Below, piece after piece: positions 6,532 to 6,960 of a DNA stretch of 6,960 bases. Position 1 is the stretch's first letter; each line of letters opens with the position of its first letter. The translations under genes and the position numbers were made by a program. Under the pieces are notes generated by a model. It was not told the origin of the DNA. It saw only the letters and a list, made by a program, of their open reading frames with translations, and made no database searches. Location of the stretch: NCBI GenBank assembly GCA_023415525.1, contig JAEZKI010000284.1, positions 1 through 6,960 of the forward strand, given 5' to 3'. The stretch comes from Bacillota bacterium. Its GTDB lineage: Bacteria; Bacillota; Clostridia; Lachnospirales; Cellulosilyticaceae.

Positions 6532-6960
6532 ATGTTTTCACATAATGGAAAGATTTCTGTCAGGCAGGTGAAGATTCTGCTCATCCTGCAAATGTTTAAC
6601 ACAGGGATTTTATTACTCCCAAGAATAGCCGGGAAAATAGCTGGAAGAGATGGCTATGTACTTCCTATTATTGCCCTTTTATTTGGGCTAGCCTATGTTT
6701 ATACTGTCTTAGGATTAACCACTCAATTTAGAGGGGAAACCTTTGTAGAGTTCGCACCTAAGATTGTGCCTAAAGGGGTAGCTTATGTGCTTATTGTTTT
6801 CTTTGCCTTAAAATTACTGGTAGGAGCAGGCCTCGAACTAAGGATGTTTGGAGAGATGATTTCTCGCGTCATGTTGCCCAAGACACCTCTGCCGGTCATT
6901 CTTTTGACCATGTTACTCACTATTTCTTATCTGGTGAAGTCAGGAATAGAAGCCACTGCC
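6532..6960 (+). CDS. gerB: Spore germination receptor B subunit, GerB family permease-like (partial, 3' end outside window)
   Basis: The reading frame from ATG 6532 stays open to the window edge (143 codons; family members are about 360-370 residues). The start KISVRQVKILLILQMF, then GILLLPRIAG and GRDGYVLP, matches the N-terminus of GerB/endospore-germination permeases of the APC superfamily. Membrane segments appear near 12-32, 43-62, 83-99 and 119-135. KSGIEATA at the edge fits the family's conserved G-[LI]-E segment after the fourth helix. B subunits are thought to form the germinant-binding part of the receptor. The ATG immediately follows the A-subunit TAG with no gap; GAGGTG at 6521-6526 inside the upstream gene serves as ribosome binding site, implying coupled translation. 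Confidence 0.93.
   Translation, partial: MFSHNGKISVRQVKILLILQMFNTGILLLPRIAGKIAGRDGYVLPIIALLFGLAYVYTVLGLTTQFRGETFVEFAPKIVPKGVAYVLIVFFALKLLVGAGLELRMFGEMISRVMLPKTPLPVILLTMLLTISYLVKSGIEATA

Overview
The window looks like chromosomal DNA from an anaerobic, spore-forming, low-GC Firmicute, most likely a member of the Clostridia. The evidence is AT-rich DNA, strong AGGAGG-type ribosome binding sites, near-consensus sigma-A elements and a spore-germination receptor operon. I cannot fix the genus. All genes are on the + strand and tightly packed, in two functional blocks separated by one strong terminator-like hairpin.

Block 1 (1 to about 4512) is a sugar or maltodextrin uptake and utilisation cluster. 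The first bases probably hold the last codons of a solute-binding protein gene. A short stem-loop follows (69-95), then two ABC permeases of the MalF/MalG (CUT1) type that overlap by one base (121-987, 987-1811). A LacI-type regulator (1951-2955) has its own near-consensus promoter (1875-1903). It is followed 18 bases later by 4-alpha-glucanotransferase, malQ (2974-4512). The simplest reading is that an extracellular binding protein and the two permeases import malto-oligosaccharides, MalQ rearranges them in the cytoplasm, and the regulator controls the cluster according to sugar supply. No ATPase gene is present in the window; related systems often use a shared MsmX-type ATPase encoded elsewhere.

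Block 2 (about 4600-6960) is a spore-germination receptor operon. It holds a 66-residue protein with two membrane segments (4655-4855), a full-length GerA-family A subunit (4873-6531), and the first 143 codons of the GerB-family permease-like B subunit (6532 onward, cut by the window edge). A C-subunit lipoprotein gene would be expected beyond the window. The small protein is the least characterised item here and may be an accessory (D-type) subunit of the receptor.

Between the blocks, 4531-4602 forms an almost continuous 30-bp stem with a 4-base loop and a T-rich tail, a long but convincing intrinsic terminator for malQ. Nothing in the window demands a wholly new system. The items most worth following up are the small membrane protein, the long hairpin with its cre-like apex, the repeats around the regulator promoter and the hairpin ahead of the permease genes.
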